Below are positions 1 through 8,590 of a stretch of DNA of 64,000 nt, one piece after another (position 1 is the first letter of the stretch; each line of letters begins with the position of its first letter). Made by a program: the position numbers and the translations under genes. The stretch is from an uncultured Clostridia bacterium (lineage in GTDB: Bacteria > Bacillota > Clostridia > Oscillospirales > Acutalibacteraceae), in contig CALHND010000010.1 of the NCBI GenBank assembly GCA_938034875.1, positions 1 to 64,000 of the forward strand, written 5' to 3'. The notes beneath the pieces are model-generated. The model saw nothing but the letters and a program-made list of their open reading frames with translations. It was not told the origin of the DNA and made no database searches.

Positions 1-2714
1 GATACAAGCTCATAACATTCAACGTTGTTGATCGTTTCTATGCGCCCACTGATGCGCAGGAAGAGGAAACCAACGATACTGTATATCCCGATGGTTCTTC
101 ACTGCCATTCACCGACAACTTGGTTGAGGGTGACCAGGCAGACTTTTATAACAACCCCGTAGAATCGGGAACATTCTTCACCTCCGACATTTGGCAAGCA
201 GTGCCTCTGATTAGCCAGGAGCTTTTAGATCTTGGTTACTCGGGCGGTGAAGGTTGCCAGCTTGTCAATTCTGTCACTATCGCCAGTAATGGAACGCTCG
301 CATTTCTCGGCACCGATGTCGGCGGTCTATATAAATCAACCGACGGCGGCACAAACTGGTATCTAAGCTCGGTTGGTTTCGATGCAAACGGTGCTACCGG
401 CATTGCAATCGACCCGAAAAACAACAATAAAGTTCTGTGTATTGGTGCAAGTTCTGGCTACGACGTCTTAAACGGTATCTACATGTCCACCGACGCCGGT
501 GATACATGGAATTACGTTTATTCACCCTCTCAGGCAGGGTTGGGACAGGTAGGCTATCACGGAGATCTGCGTGTACAAATTGCCTACGATGCCAGCAGTT
601 ATGATGAAAACCTCGGTTACTGCAAAGTCATCTACTGGTCAAGAGAAAACAATACTTCAAATTCAAATTACAACCGACCCGCTATTTACAAATCAATTGA
701 TGGCGGTTACACATGGAATGAAATCCCTAATTCACTTGGTTACGGCGGCGCTCAAATAAGAGTATCTGCTGATACCGGTTGGGTATATGTAAATGCAAAC
801 AACGGAATATACCGTTCAAAAGACGGTGGTAACACATGGCAAATGATATTCAATCAGGCCGTTAACGGTTTTGATATGGTTTACACTCATCCATCAAACC
901 TGTACGCCATTAACACAAGCGGCTATCATGTTTCCACCGACTACGGCGAAACATGGGATTCATTTAGGGGAAATAACTTTGAAACTAATGGTTATACCAT
1001 GAATTTTGCAATCAGCCCTGTTAACCCCGACAATATAATTTTACAACAGTATTACAGTTCATACAATTATGAGACCTTTTACTCAAACGACGGCGGTCAT
1101 AACTGGGGCACCATTTCCATTGACTACACTGGTTTGTGGCATGAAACCAAAGGTGATCCTGTTTACACATTTGCTTGGAACCCCATTTACACAAACACCG
1201 TCCTCACATCGGCTTGGGGTGGTATATATAAATCAATTAATGGCGGTTCTAAATTCTTTTGGAGCAACGCCGGTTTCAACAGCATTTGCGGCGGTGGTAA
1301 AATTAACTTTAATGTTAACCATCCCGAGTACATAAGTATCGCCTCCCAGGATTTTAACGGTGGTTATTCCACCGACAGCGGCAAAACATGGAAATATATC
1401 AACTGGGCCGGCAACTCATGGGGCGGCTACACCTACGGATCATATATTCTTAATGAAAATACCATTATAACAGGTGTTGCAACTCAAATGTTCGGCGCAG
1501 AAACCTACATCAAAGTCACCCATGACGGTGGTGAAACCATTGAATCAACCGGTTTGCGCATCTACGGCAGTAAAATAGGCTGCGGTGCGTTGGGTAATGA
1601 TAATATTGCATTCATAGGCGAATATCGCACAACAGACGGTGGTTATACATTCACTCAAATGACCAACTGCACTGGCGTATTCACCGTGGACATGAAAACA
1701 GGCCGATTATTCGGTGCAAATGGTGCTACTGTTGTAACCTCCACAGATAACGGTGCTACATGGACCACACTCTGCTCCGGTATTTCACAAATCACTGATA
1801 TTGCATACAGCTCAGCCACAAACACGCTGTACGCAACAAACGACACATATCTCTACTCATGTAATGTTGATTTGAATTCAACACAAAACACCTTTACACA
1901 GAAGAGCTTTGGTGAATCATATGCAACAACAGTTGCAGTTGACCCGAACAATGAAAACGTTATATACGTTGGATGCTCAGGCTATCAATATCACAATCTT
2001 AAGGCAACTTGGCGTTCCCTAGACGGAGGCAATACATGGACAAATCTCACACGTGTTGCCGGTGACGGCAGACAATCTGCTGACGGCGGTAAGAAACCGC
2101 TTTCAATGCGTGTCAGCCCCGTTACTGGTGAGCTGTTTATTTTGACAGGCTGCCGCGGTGTATGGAAAATCTCCGCTCCCCCTCAGTGGTATCTAGATTC
2201 CAACATGGCTAACTTACAATCAAACGAGGAAACTAACCTGGTTGCTACTATAAGCGCTACACGCAAAACAATGTGGGTTGGAACACAAATGGGCGCAAAT
2301 GTCAGCGTAACAGATTTAATCGGAAACCAGGCAGAAGCAGACACCTATTTCTACACCACAACTCCAGACATTGTCTCTATTTCGCAAACAGGTGAAATTA
2401 TCGCTCTGGCCGCCGGCACTGCATATATTTATGCTGCCGAATATAATTCACAAAGCATTATGCGCTTGGCCATAAATACTACCTATTACACATTGCTTGG
2501 TGACTTAAACTTCAGCCAAAATATCAGTAGCATTGATATGATGATGTTGCAACAGCACATACTCGGATATTCGTCTATCAATCAATCTGCTTTGTACATC
2601 TGCGATTTTAAAAATGACGGTATTGTTGACTCAGCCGACCTTTTATCGTTGCAAATGATTATGATTGGTTATTCACCCGAATTCGATGATAGTAATTACG
2701 GTGAAATTGACTGA
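1..2714 (+). CDS. GH74-like beta-propeller glycosidase with dockerin, 5'-truncated
   Basis: The reading frame is open from the left edge (first full codon at 3) to the TGA at 2712-2714, so the N-terminus lies outside and 903 residues are visible. At least ten Asp-box/BNR motifs of the type S-x-D-x-G-x-T-W are spread over the first 670 residues (for example YKSTDGGTNW, YRSKDGGNTW, RSLDGGNTW). This is the pattern of the tandem seven-bladed propellers of GH74 xyloglucanases. A Big_2-like Ig segment follows (about residues 745-825), then a type I dockerin with degenerate calcium loops (DLNFSQNISSID, DFKNDGIVDSAD). The inferred role is a secreted, scaffold-docked endo-xyloglucanase or a related glucan hydrolase. 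A sortilin/sialidase-type propeller without this activity cannot be excluded. The stop codon is followed in frame by another dockerin-like half-repeat, described separately. Confidence 0.8.
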   Translation, partial: YKLITFNVVDRFYAPTDAQEEETNDTVYPDGSSLPFTDNLVEGDQADFYNNPVESGTFFTSDIWQAVPLISQELLDLGYSGGEGCQLVNSVTIASNGTLAFLGTDVGGLYKSTDGGTNWYLSSVGFDANGATGIAIDPKNNNKVLCIGASSGYDVLNGIYMSTDAGDTWNYVYSPSQAGLGQVGYHGDLRVQIAYDASSYDENLGYCKVIYWSRENNTSNSNYNRPAIYKSIDGGYTWNEIPNSLGYGGAQIRVSADTGWVYVNANNGIYRSKDGGNTWQMIFNQAVNGFDMVYTHPSNLYAINTSGYHVSTDYGETWDSFRGNNFETNGYTMNFAISPVNPDNIILQQYYSSYNYETFYSNDGGHNWGTISIDYTGLWHETKGDPVYTFAWNPIYTNTVLTSAWGGIYKSINGGSKFFWSNAGFNSICGGGKINFNVNHPEYISIASQDFNGGYSTDSGKTWKYINWAGNSWGGYTYGSYILNENTIITGVATQMFGAETYIKVTHDGGETIESTGLRIYGSKIGCGALGNDNIAFIGEYRTTDGGYTFTQMTNCTGVFTVDMKTGRLFGANGATVVTSTDNGATWTTLCSGISQITDIAYSSATNTLYATNDTYLYSCNVDLNSTQNTFTQKSFGESYATTVAVDPNNENVIYVGCSGYQYHNLKATWRSLDGGNTWTNLTRVAGDGRQSADGGKKPLSMRVSPVTGELFILTGCRGVWKISAPPQWYLDSNMANLQSNEETNLVATISATRKTMWVGTQMGANVSVTDLIGNQAEADTYFYTTTPDIVSISQTGEIIALAAGTAYIYAAEYNSQSIMRLAINTTYYTLLGDLNFSQNISSIDMMMLQQHILGYSSINQSALYICDFKNDGIVDSADLLSLQMIMIGYSPEFDDSNYGEID

Positions 2715-2780
2715 CGTGTGATCGACGCAGCCGACCTTACATTGTTGCAAATGATTATTGTCGGTTATTCAGTCGAATAA
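2715..2780 (+). pseudogene. Relic dockerin half-repeat after the stop codon
   Basis: After the TGA at 2712-2714 the same frame stays open for 21 codons to a TAA at 2778-2780. It reads RVIDAADLTLLQMIIVGY plus three residues, a near copy of the second dockerin half just upstream (IVDSADLLSLQMIMIGY). Changing TGA to GGA would give the canonical loop DGRVIDAAD. The segment therefore looks like a former C-terminal extension cut off by one nonsense change, or a sequencing error. TGA works as a normal stop elsewhere in the window, for example at the end of rnfB. Confidence 0.6.
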
Positions 2781-2806
2781 ACCCAACCAAAAAAATTACC
2801 ACTTAA

Positions 2807-2836
2807 AAGGCGCCCCCCTTAAACGGAGGGTGCCTT
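2807..2836 (+). terminator. Rho-independent terminator after the GH74-like gene
   Basis: AAGGCGCCCCCC (2807-2818) pairs with GGAGGGTGCCTT (2825-2836), allowing two mismatch or wobble pairs. The T-tract is poor (TAGCTTTA). Confidence 0.6.
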
Positions 2837-3210
2837 AGCTTTATCCCCTTAGGCGTGTTATATTGCCTTTAGATAGTTTTATTGCTTGGCGGTTATATTG
2901 TCATTGTCACAATTTTATGGATGAATTAATCTGAAACCCGTGGTTTAAATAACAGTATACCGAATGCATAACACTTTTATAAAAAATAAAAATATTACTG
3001 TATTTTTTAGACGGCATTTGCATGATAAAAACTATGTAACACACTTTGACACTTTCATTCCGCCAAAAGTGTCAGCTTTATTTAAAAAGCAATATTACAA
3101 GTAACCATACTTGCTGAAATTCATTGGTTAGGTATTTGATTATTCACATATGGTAATACCCTGCGCTTTTTTTGTTTAATTGAAGCATTACATCGTTTAT
3201 GCAGCACATA
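2837..3210. other. AT-rich intergenic region with a 9-bp inverted repeat
   Basis: No gene with a convincing start was found between the two convergent terminators. The one notable structure is a perfect inverted repeat, TGACACTTT (3047-3055) and AAAGTGTCA (3066-3074), separated by ten bases. It could be an operator or a weak hairpin. No function is assigned. Confidence 0.4.
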
Positions 3211-3248
3211 AAAAAACACCATTCCGAATAATCGGAACGGTGTTTTTT
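3211..3248 (-). terminator. groESL terminator
   Basis: AACACCATTCCGA (3216-3228) pairs with TCGGAACGGTGTT (3232-3244) with one wobble. In the minus direction it is followed by a T-run (the A-run at 3209-3216). The T-run on the other side may make it bidirectional. Confidence 0.8.
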
Positions 3249-3263
3249 ATTATTTATCGGGAA

Positions 3264-4904
3264 TTAATACATTCCGCCCATGCCGCCCATTGCGCCGGCT
3301 GCCGCAGCATTAGCTGCTGCCTTATCTTCCTTATTATTGGCAACCAATGATTCGGTTGTCAGTATCATGGAAGCGACCGATGCAGCATTTTCAAGTGCTG
3401 AGCGTGTAACCTTGGCAGGGTCAACGATGCCTGCCGTAATCATGTCGGTGTATTCCTCTTTGTATGCGTCAAAGCCATAGTTTACCTTGCCGCTGTTTTT
3501 GATTTTGTCAACAATTACTGAACCGGCAATGCCAGAGTTGCGTGCGATTTGGCGCATAGGAGACTCAAGTGCCTTAAGAACAATGCTAACTCCTGTTTTT
3601 TCGTCACCCTCGACCCTGTCAATGATACCTGCAACAGCAGTAGCAGCGTTAATAAGCGCTACGCCGCCGCCTGCAACGATACCTTCCTCAACAGCAGCCT
3701 TTGTGGAAGCAAGAGCGTCTTCAATGCGAAGCTTTTTCTCTTTCATTTCAATTTCGGTTGCAGCGCCGACCTTAATGACAGCTACGCCGCCTGCAAGTTT
3801 AGCAAGTCGTTCCTGCAACTTTTCACGGTCAAAATCAGAGGTTGTAGTATCAAGCTGGCTGCGGATTTGAGCAATGCGAGATGTAATCTCCTCTTTATTT
3901 CCGGCACCGTCAACGATAATTGTGTTTTCCTTTGTAACCTTAACCTGATGTGCGGTACCAAGCTGACTAAGCTGAGTATCTTTAAGCTCAAGTCCAAGTT
4001 CGTCGGTAATTACCTCACCACCGGTGAGTATTGCGATGTCACGGAGCATTTCCTTGCGTCGATCACCAAAACCGGGTGCCTTTACTGCAACGCAGACAAA
4101 TGTACCGCGCAGCTTATTGAGGATTATTGTGGTAAGAGCCTCACCCTCAACATCCTCGGCTACAATAAGCAGCTTTTTACCGGTCTGAACTATTTGCTCA
4201 AGAACGGGCAGTAAGTCCTGAATATTAGAAATCTTTTTATCAGTAATGAGAATGTACGGATCTTCCAGTACAGCCTCCATTTTATCTGTATCGGTTGCCA
4301 TATATGGAGTGATGTAACCGCGGTCAAACTGCATACCCTCAACTACATCGGAATAGGTGCTGGCTGTTTTTGACTCCTCAACAGTAATTACACCGTCAGA
4401 CGAAACCTTATCCATTGCATCCGCAATCAATGTGCCAATATATTCGTCACCTGATGAAATAGTTGCAACACGAGCAATATCGGATGAACCGTTTACCTTC
4501 TGTGAATTGGCCTTTACCGCCTCAATAGCGGCATCTACAGCCTTTTTCATGCCCTTACGGAGAACCATGGGGTTAGCTCCGGATGTGACATTCTTCATTC
4601 CTTCTTTAATAAGCGCCTGTGCAAGAACAGTTGCAGTAGTAGTACCGTCACCGGCAATGTCGTTAGTCTTTGTAGCAACCTCTTTTACAAGCTGTGCGCC
4701 CATGTTTTCAAACGGGTCATCAAGCTCAATTTCTTTTGCAATGGTAACTCCGTCATTTGTGATGAGCGGAGCGCCAAAATTGCGGTCGAGCACAACATTT
4801 CTGCCCTTTGGTCCAAGTGTAACCTTAACCGTATCAGCGAGCTTGTCGACGCCTGCCTGAAGTGCTTTGCGTGCTTCCTCGCCGTAAAGAATGCTCTTTG
4901 ACAT
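3264..4904 (-). CDS. groL: 60 kDa chaperonin GroEL
   Basis: This is the ATP-dependent chaperonin subunit that forms the double-ring folding chamber with GroES in the cytoplasm. The 546 residues are the usual length. The N-terminus (MSKSILYGEEARK), the ATP-binding motif GDGTTTATVLAQ at residues 85-96 and the C-terminal Gly/Met tail (GGMGGMY) are all present. It lies 26 bp behind groES on the same strand, has an AGGAG-type ribosome binding site, and is followed by a strong hairpin terminator. This is the classical groESL operon. The CIRCE element upstream of groES implies HrcA repression. Confidence 0.98.
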   Translation of the reverse strand: MSKSILYGEEARKALQAGVDKLADTVKVTLGPKGRNVVLDRNFGAPLITNDGVTIAKEIELDDPFENMGAQLVKEVATKTNDIAGDGTTTATVLAQALIKEGMKNVTSGANPMVLRKGMKKAVDAAIEAVKANSQKVNGSSDIARVATISSGDEYIGTLIADAMDKVSSDGVITVEESKTASTYSDVVEGMQFDRGYITPYMATDTDKMEAVLEDPYILITDKKISNIQDLLPVLEQIVQTGKKLLIVAEDVEGEALTTIILNKLRGTFVCVAVKAPGFGDRRKEMLRDIAILTGGEVITDELGLELKDTQLSQLGTAHQVKVTKENTIIVDGAGNKEEITSRIAQIRSQLDTTTSDFDREKLQERLAKLAGGVAVIKVGAATEIEMKEKKLRIEDALASTKAAVEEGIVAGGGVALINAATAVAGIIDRVEGDEKTGVSIVLKALESPMRQIARNSGIAGSVIVDKIKNSGKVNYGFDAYKEEYTDMITAGIVDPAKVTRSALENAASVASMILTTESLVANNKEDKAAANAAAAGAMGGMGGMY

Positions 4905-4930
4905 AGTAAATCTCTCCTTTATTTAAATAA

Positions 4931-5215
4931 TTATTCAACAACCGCAAGTATATCTGACTGACGGAGAATGGTGTATTCTGTACCGTCAAGCTTAACCTCG
5001 GTGCCTGAGTATTTGCTCATAATGACTTTGTCGCCGACATTTACGTACATGGTGATTTCTTTGCCGTCAACCATTCCGCCCGGTCCTACAGCTACTATTT
5101 CGGCAACCTGCGGCTTTTCCTGTGCAGCTGCAGCAAGAATAATTCCGCTTTTTGTTGTCTCCTCTACCTCGACCATTTTTACGACTACTCTGTCAGCCAA
5201 TGGCTTGATTGTCAT
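4931..5215 (-). CDS. groS: 10 kDa co-chaperonin GroES
   Basis: This is the lid of the GroEL chamber. The 94 residues starting MTIKPLADRVVVK match the family length. The flexible mobile loop (about residues 18-33) and the roof-loop region (VGPGGMVDGKEI) are recognisable. A longer frame begins five codons upstream, but ATG 5213-5215 is preferred because GGAGGA (5223-5228) sits seven bases before it and the family N-terminus is M-x-I-K-P-L. It is the first gene of the groESL operon, directly downstream of a promoter overlapping a CIRCE operator. Confidence 0.97.
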   Translation of the reverse strand: MTIKPLADRVVVKMVEVEETTKSGIILAAAAQEKPQVAEIVAVGPGGMVDGKEITMYVNVGDKVIMSKYSGTEVKLDGTEYTILRQSDILAVVE

Positions 5216-5250
5216 AATATATTCCTCCATTCAAAAATATTTCAAACAAA

Positions 5251-5277
5251 TTAGCACTCTATTATTTAGAGTGCTAA
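5251..5277 (-). promoter_or_regulatory. CIRCE operator (HrcA binding site)
   Basis: TTAGCACTC (5251-5259), nine spacer bases, GAGTGCTAA (5269-5277): an exact match to the CIRCE consensus. It sits at the expected transcription start of groES, so HrcA binding should block heat-shock operon transcription. hrcA is not in the window. Confidence 0.97.
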
Positions 5278-5281
5278 TTGT

Positions 5282-5309
5282 ATTTTATCACCTTTTTTTA
5301 AAATTACAA
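5282..5309 (-). promoter_or_regulatory. groES sigma-A promoter
   Basis: Read on the minus strand: -35 TTGTAA (5309-5304), 16-bp spacer, -10 TAAAAT (5287-5282), immediately upstream of CIRCE. Confidence 0.7.
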
Positions 5310-5341
5310 TAGGTTGTAAGAAAAAATTTGTAAATTTTTTC

Positions 5342-6304
5342 TCACTTTCCAGCTATAGCAGCCTTTTTTAATATTTCCCGTTTATCCGATTTTACCGGAA
5401 TTGTGTTAGGCAAAATGATTTTTACTACTCCGGGCGCAATTTTAACAGAAATACTTTCGGTCATTAAAATTTCGCCGTCGTATGTTACCGGTATAGGCTT
5501 TGCTGCTGTCATTTTTATTGTTTGGCAGCTTTTCATAGTAACAATATCGGTATATTTCTTATGTTCACCTTTCATATACACGGGGAACATTTTTAGAAAG
5601 CTGGATTTTGGAACATTTTTTACAATAATAGCAGCTATCTCACGGCTAAACGGATCAGCTTCGGGCACACTTTTCATTCCGCCGCCCTGATATTTACCGT
5701 TGCCCGCAATGGCAAACAGCAGCTTTTCCTTTTTGGCAGGAATTCCGTCGATTTCTACCGCTATTTCATTATGAATTGTACCTGCAAGAGAATAGATAGC
5801 AGATAATATATATGCCATTTTTCCCGAAATATGCGACTTGTTCTTAAATTTGACAAAATTACTTGCAACTTTTGCATCAAATCCCATCGAAACCTGATTA
5901 ATTGCATACAGTCCGTCGTCGATTTCAAGCAGGTCAGCTCGCATACTGCCGCCCTCAACTTGAGCCTTAACATTAAGAAACACATCTTTATCTTCTTGGC
6001 AAAGGGAATTTACAAAATCGTTGCCCGATCCGCACGGAATGGCGCCCAGTTCAACATTATCATATCCCGCTATACCGTTTACAACCTCGTTTAAAGTGCC
6101 GTCTCCACCGCATGAGTAAATTCTGACTTGCTCGCCGGTTTTTGCATATCGGCGTGCAATTTCGGTGGCATCGCCCTTATACTTTGTAAACTCAATTTCA
6201 TAGCTGCCGCCGTTTTTTTCAAAGTATTCGCGTATCTGCGGTATAAGTTGCTTTGTCGACTTTCCGTTTCCTGCGGCATTATTAATAATAAAAATATGTA
6301 GCAT
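5342..6304 (-). CDS. Diacylglycerol/lipid kinase family protein (DagK/YegS-like)
   Basis: A 320-residue cytoplasmic lipid kinase of the DAGK_cat family. The nucleotide/metal-binding motif GGDGTLNEV is at residues 66-74 and GSGNDF at 92-97. The C-terminal half has the beta-sandwich character of YegS/DgkB. Family members phosphorylate diacylglycerol or another membrane lipid, recycling it into phosphatidic acid. The exact substrate cannot be read from the sequence. It follows the methyltransferase gene by 16 bp on the same strand, so co-transcription is likely. The ribosome binding site is weak (AGAG about 11 bases before the ATG). Confidence 0.88.
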   Translation of the reverse strand: MLHIFIINNAAGNGKSTKQLIPQIREYFEKNGGSYEIEFTKYKGDATEIARRYAKTGEQVRIYSCGGDGTLNEVVNGIAGYDNVELGAIPCGSGNDFVNSLCQEDKDVFLNVKAQVEGGSMRADLLEIDDGLYAINQVSMGFDAKVASNFVKFKNKSHISGKMAYILSAIYSLAGTIHNEIAVEIDGIPAKKEKLLFAIAGNGKYQGGGMKSVPEADPFSREIAAIIVKNVPKSSFLKMFPVYMKGEHKKYTDIVTMKSCQTIKMTAAKPIPVTYDGEILMTESISVKIAPGVVKIILPNTIPVKSDKREILKKAAIAGK

Positions 6305-6320
6305 TACCTATCACACTCTT

Positions 6321-7439
6321 TTATTTATAGTAAAAATAAAGTTGACATCTTATACTTCCATTATACAACTTTCTTCGCTTGTCTGCAACCGCACCAAAAA
6401 GTTGTTCAAAATTATCATCGGGGCTAATTATGGTGTATTTAAGCCCGTGGCGGCGCTTAAATACCTTACCCATAGTGCGGTAAAGTTCGCGTGCCTCATC
6501 TATATCAAGCATACGCTCGCCGTAAGGGGGATTTGTTACCGTGACGCCCCGTTCAGTCGGAATATCAAAATTTGCAATATCATTTAAACTGACTGTAACA
6601 CAGTCGGACACGCCCGCCTTTTTTGCATTAGCCATGGCAAGTTCAACCATAGCAGGGTCTATATCAGATCCTACTGCTTTAAACGGTATATCATTGTTAA
6701 TCATATCGCGTGCTGCTGCTCGCTCACTTTGCCACACTTCAGGAGGTATAAAACTGAATTTTTCAGACGCAAACGATCTGAAAATTCCCGGTGCAACATT
6801 GCGTGCCATTAGAGCACCCTCTATCAGAATAGTTCCCGAACCGCAGAACGGATCATACAACGTGGAATCGGGATAAATTCGCGACAACTTTACCATTGCC
6901 GCTGCAAGTGTTTCCTTCAGCGGTGCATCGCCCGAATTAGCTCGGTATCCGCGTTTGTGCAGTCCCTCGCCGGAGGTGTCAATCAGCATCTGCACCTTGT
7001 CTTTTAATATGAAGAAAGATATTTTTCTCTCTGCACCAAGCTCATCAAACCAGTCAATTTTATATTTTGACTTTAACCGCTCAACCACCGCTTTTTTTAC
7101 AATGGACTGGCAGTCGGGTATTGAATGAAGCGTCGATCCGATTGAGCTGCCTTTAACGGGAAATGCATCGTCAGCGCCAATATACCGCTCCCAGTCAAGA
7201 TTTTTTACGCCATCAAACAGCTCGGTAAAACTGCGAGCTTCAAAACTGCCGATGAGCAACTGTATACGCTCGGCAAAGCGGCTGCGTATGTTTGCACGCG
7301 CGACTATTTCGGCGCCACCGCTAAAAATTACGCGTCCGTTTTCGGCTAAAACATCCTCGGCTCCCATTTCCTTTAACTCATCTGCAACCAGCTTTTCAAG
7401 TCCGAAAAGGCAAGGCGCCGCACATTTAAATTTATTCAT
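6321..7439 (-). CDS. THUMP-domain class I RNA methyltransferase (RlmL/YpsC-like)
   Basis: A SAM-dependent N2-guanine rRNA methyltransferase family protein of 372 residues. The N-terminal ferredoxin-like/THUMP region covers about residues 1-155. The typical linker RGYRANSGDAPLKETLA comes next, followed by a Rossmann domain with DPFCGSGT at 196-203 and the catalytic NPPYGERM at 303-310. NPPY is the signature of N6-adenine and N2-guanine methyltransferases. The frame has an earlier ATG at 7448, but no ribosome binding site precedes it. ATG 7439 has AAAGG at a good distance. It starts 12 bp after the fumarase alpha gene. Confidence 0.9.
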   Translation of the reverse strand: MNKFKCAAPCLFGLEKLVADELKEMGAEDVLAENGRVIFSGGAEIVARANIRSRFAERIQLLIGSFEARSFTELFDGVKNLDWERYIGADDAFPVKGSSIGSTLHSIPDCQSIVKKAVVERLKSKYKIDWFDELGAERKISFFILKDKVQMLIDTSGEGLHKRGYRANSGDAPLKETLAAAMVKLSRIYPDSTLYDPFCGSGTILIEGALMARNVAPGIFRSFASEKFSFIPPEVWQSERAAARDMINNDIPFKAVGSDIDPAMVELAMANAKKAGVSDCVTVSLNDIANFDIPTERGVTVTNPPYGERMLDIDEARELYRTMGKVFKRRHGLKYTIISPDDNFEQLFGAVADKRRKLYNGSIRCQLYFYYK

Positions 7440-7451
7440 TTTATCCATCCT

Positions 7452-8294
7452 TTACAGCGTTTCACTTGCATGTCTGGTAACATGACAGCCTATATTTACA
7501 GCAACAGGCAATCCTGCAATGTGTGTTGCAAACTGCTCAATGTTTACATACAGCGCCGTTGTAGCTCCACCAAAACCCTGTGGTCCGATGCCAAGTGCAT
7601 TAACAGCGGTCAGCATATCCCGCTCCAAATCAGCGTAATACTCGTCACTGTTGCGTTTGTCAGCCGGTCGACAAAGAGCTTTTTTTGCCAGTATTGCGGC
7701 GTATTCAAAATCTCCGCCTATACCTACACCCACAACCATAGGCGGACAGGGATTGGATCCTGCTGTGCGGACAACATCCACCACAGCAGAAATTATATCC
7801 TCTCGTGTAGCCGATGGTGTCAGCATACGCACGCCGCTCATGTTCTCGCTTCCAAATCCTTTTGGTGCAACAGTAATTTTAACGCTGTCCCCATCTATAA
7901 TGCGTGTATGAATTATAGCAGGCGTGTTATCGTTAGTATTTACACGACGAATAGGGTCACCAACAACCGATTTGCGCAAAAGTCCTTCCGTATAGCCACG
8001 GCGCACTCCATCGTTTACGGCGGCCTCCAAGCCACCGCCTATAAAATGCACCTCTTGCCCTATTTCGAGAAAGATTACAGCCATTCCTGTATCCTGACAA
8101 ATGGGGATGTTAAGCTCCTCCGCTGCGTCAAGATTTTTGCGTATATCGGACATTATGCGACTGCTTAGCGGGCTTGTCTCACTTGCCGCAGCACACTCAA
8201 TACAGCTGATAAGGTCATCACCAAGCTTTTTATTTGCACTAATGCACAGCCGTGCAACTGCATCGGTTATGCACGAAACGTCAATTTCTCTCAT
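7452..8294 (-). CDS. fumA: Class I (Fe-S) fumarate hydratase, alpha subunit
   Basis: This is the N-terminal half-enzyme of the two-subunit, oxygen-sensitive [4Fe-4S] fumarase (fumarate to L-malate), or of the closely related L-tartrate dehydratase. In its 280 residues the three expected cluster cysteines are visible, in ICQDTGMAVIF, NPCPPMVVGVGIGG and NIGCHVTRH. AGGGG precedes the ATG. In most Clostridia the beta subunit gene lies immediately downstream, but here the next gene is an RNA methyltransferase. A partner subunit must be elsewhere or the enzyme is incomplete. Fumarase or tartrate dehydratase specificity cannot be decided from this subunit. Confidence 0.88.
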   Translation of the reverse strand: MREIDVSCITDAVARLCISANKKLGDDLISCIECAAASETSPLSSRIMSDIRKNLDAAEELNIPICQDTGMAVIFLEIGQEVHFIGGGLEAAVNDGVRRGYTEGLLRKSVVGDPIRRVNTNDNTPAIIHTRIIDGDSVKITVAPKGFGSENMSGVRMLTPSATREDIISAVVDVVRTAGSNPCPPMVVGVGIGGDFEYAAILAKKALCRPADKRNSDEYYADLERDMLTAVNALGIGPQGFGGATTALYVNIEQFATHIAGLPVAVNIGCHVTRHASETL

Positions 8295-8360
8295 GTTTTA
8301 CCCCTGTGAAAAACTTCTTATATTGTCGAACGAAATTTTACAGAATTTAGGACAAGTCTA

Positions 8361-8389
8361 TTGACAGAAACTGGGAATTGTTGTATTAT
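8361..8389 (+). promoter_or_regulatory. Near-consensus sigma-A promoter without a downstream ORF
   Basis: -35 TTGACA (8361-8366), 17-bp spacer, -10 TATTAT (8384-8389). It points into a short stretch that ends in a rho-independent terminator, between genes that are all on the other strand. Confidence 0.75.
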
Positions 8390-8395
8390 ACTAAT

Positions 8396-8480
8396 GCAAC
8401 TCCCTTCATACCTCAATATACACTCTTGCGATCATATATTATCGCGCATACCGCCGAAATTGTTACGGCGGTATTTTTAT
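8396..8480 (+). ncRNA. Candidate small RNA, about 85 nt
   Basis: It is bounded by a near-perfect promoter (8361-8389) and a strong terminator, TACCGCCG (8449-8456) pairing with CGGCGGTA (8466-8473) and then TTTTT. No ribosome-binding site is visible in the short transcript. The ATG at 8394 would start at or before the RNA 5' end, and its frame runs through the terminator. The RNA resembles no family I recognise. Its existence is inferred from signals alone. Confidence 0.45.
8449..8478 (+). terminator. Terminator of the candidate sRNA
   Basis: An 8-bp GC-rich perfect stem, a 9-base loop and TTTTT at 8474-8478 on the plus strand. Confidence 0.7.
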
Positions 8481-8555
8481 TTTTGTATAAATGCCTTGTT
8501 AATCGGCATATATTCCGCCCTATTGTTCGCGTGGGTTTTAAAATGCCCCATCTGC

Positions 8556-8583
8556 AAAAAAAGCGGAGCAAAAGCTGCTCCGC
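8556..8583 (-). terminator. Terminator after yabR
   Basis: GCGGAGCA (8563-8570) pairs with TGCTCCGC (8576-8583). Read on the minus strand, the hairpin is followed by T7 (A-run 8556-8562). It closes the long recJ-to-yabR gene series. Confidence 0.85.
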
Positions 8584-8590
8584 GTTTTCA

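Noticed and set aside
2712..2714. TGA read as glycine or tryptophan (alternative genetic code)
   Set aside because: TGA ends many intact genes in the window, such as rnfB and the CBM9 gene, at the expected family lengths, so the standard bacterial code applies.
3549..4214. 221-codon plus-strand ORF inside groEL
   Set aside because: Antisense shadow of groEL; Cys/Asn-rich translation without any known motif.
7470..8168. 232-codon plus-strand ORF opposite fumA
   Set aside because: Shadow of the fumarase alpha gene, whose conserved cysteines and motifs are on the minus strand.
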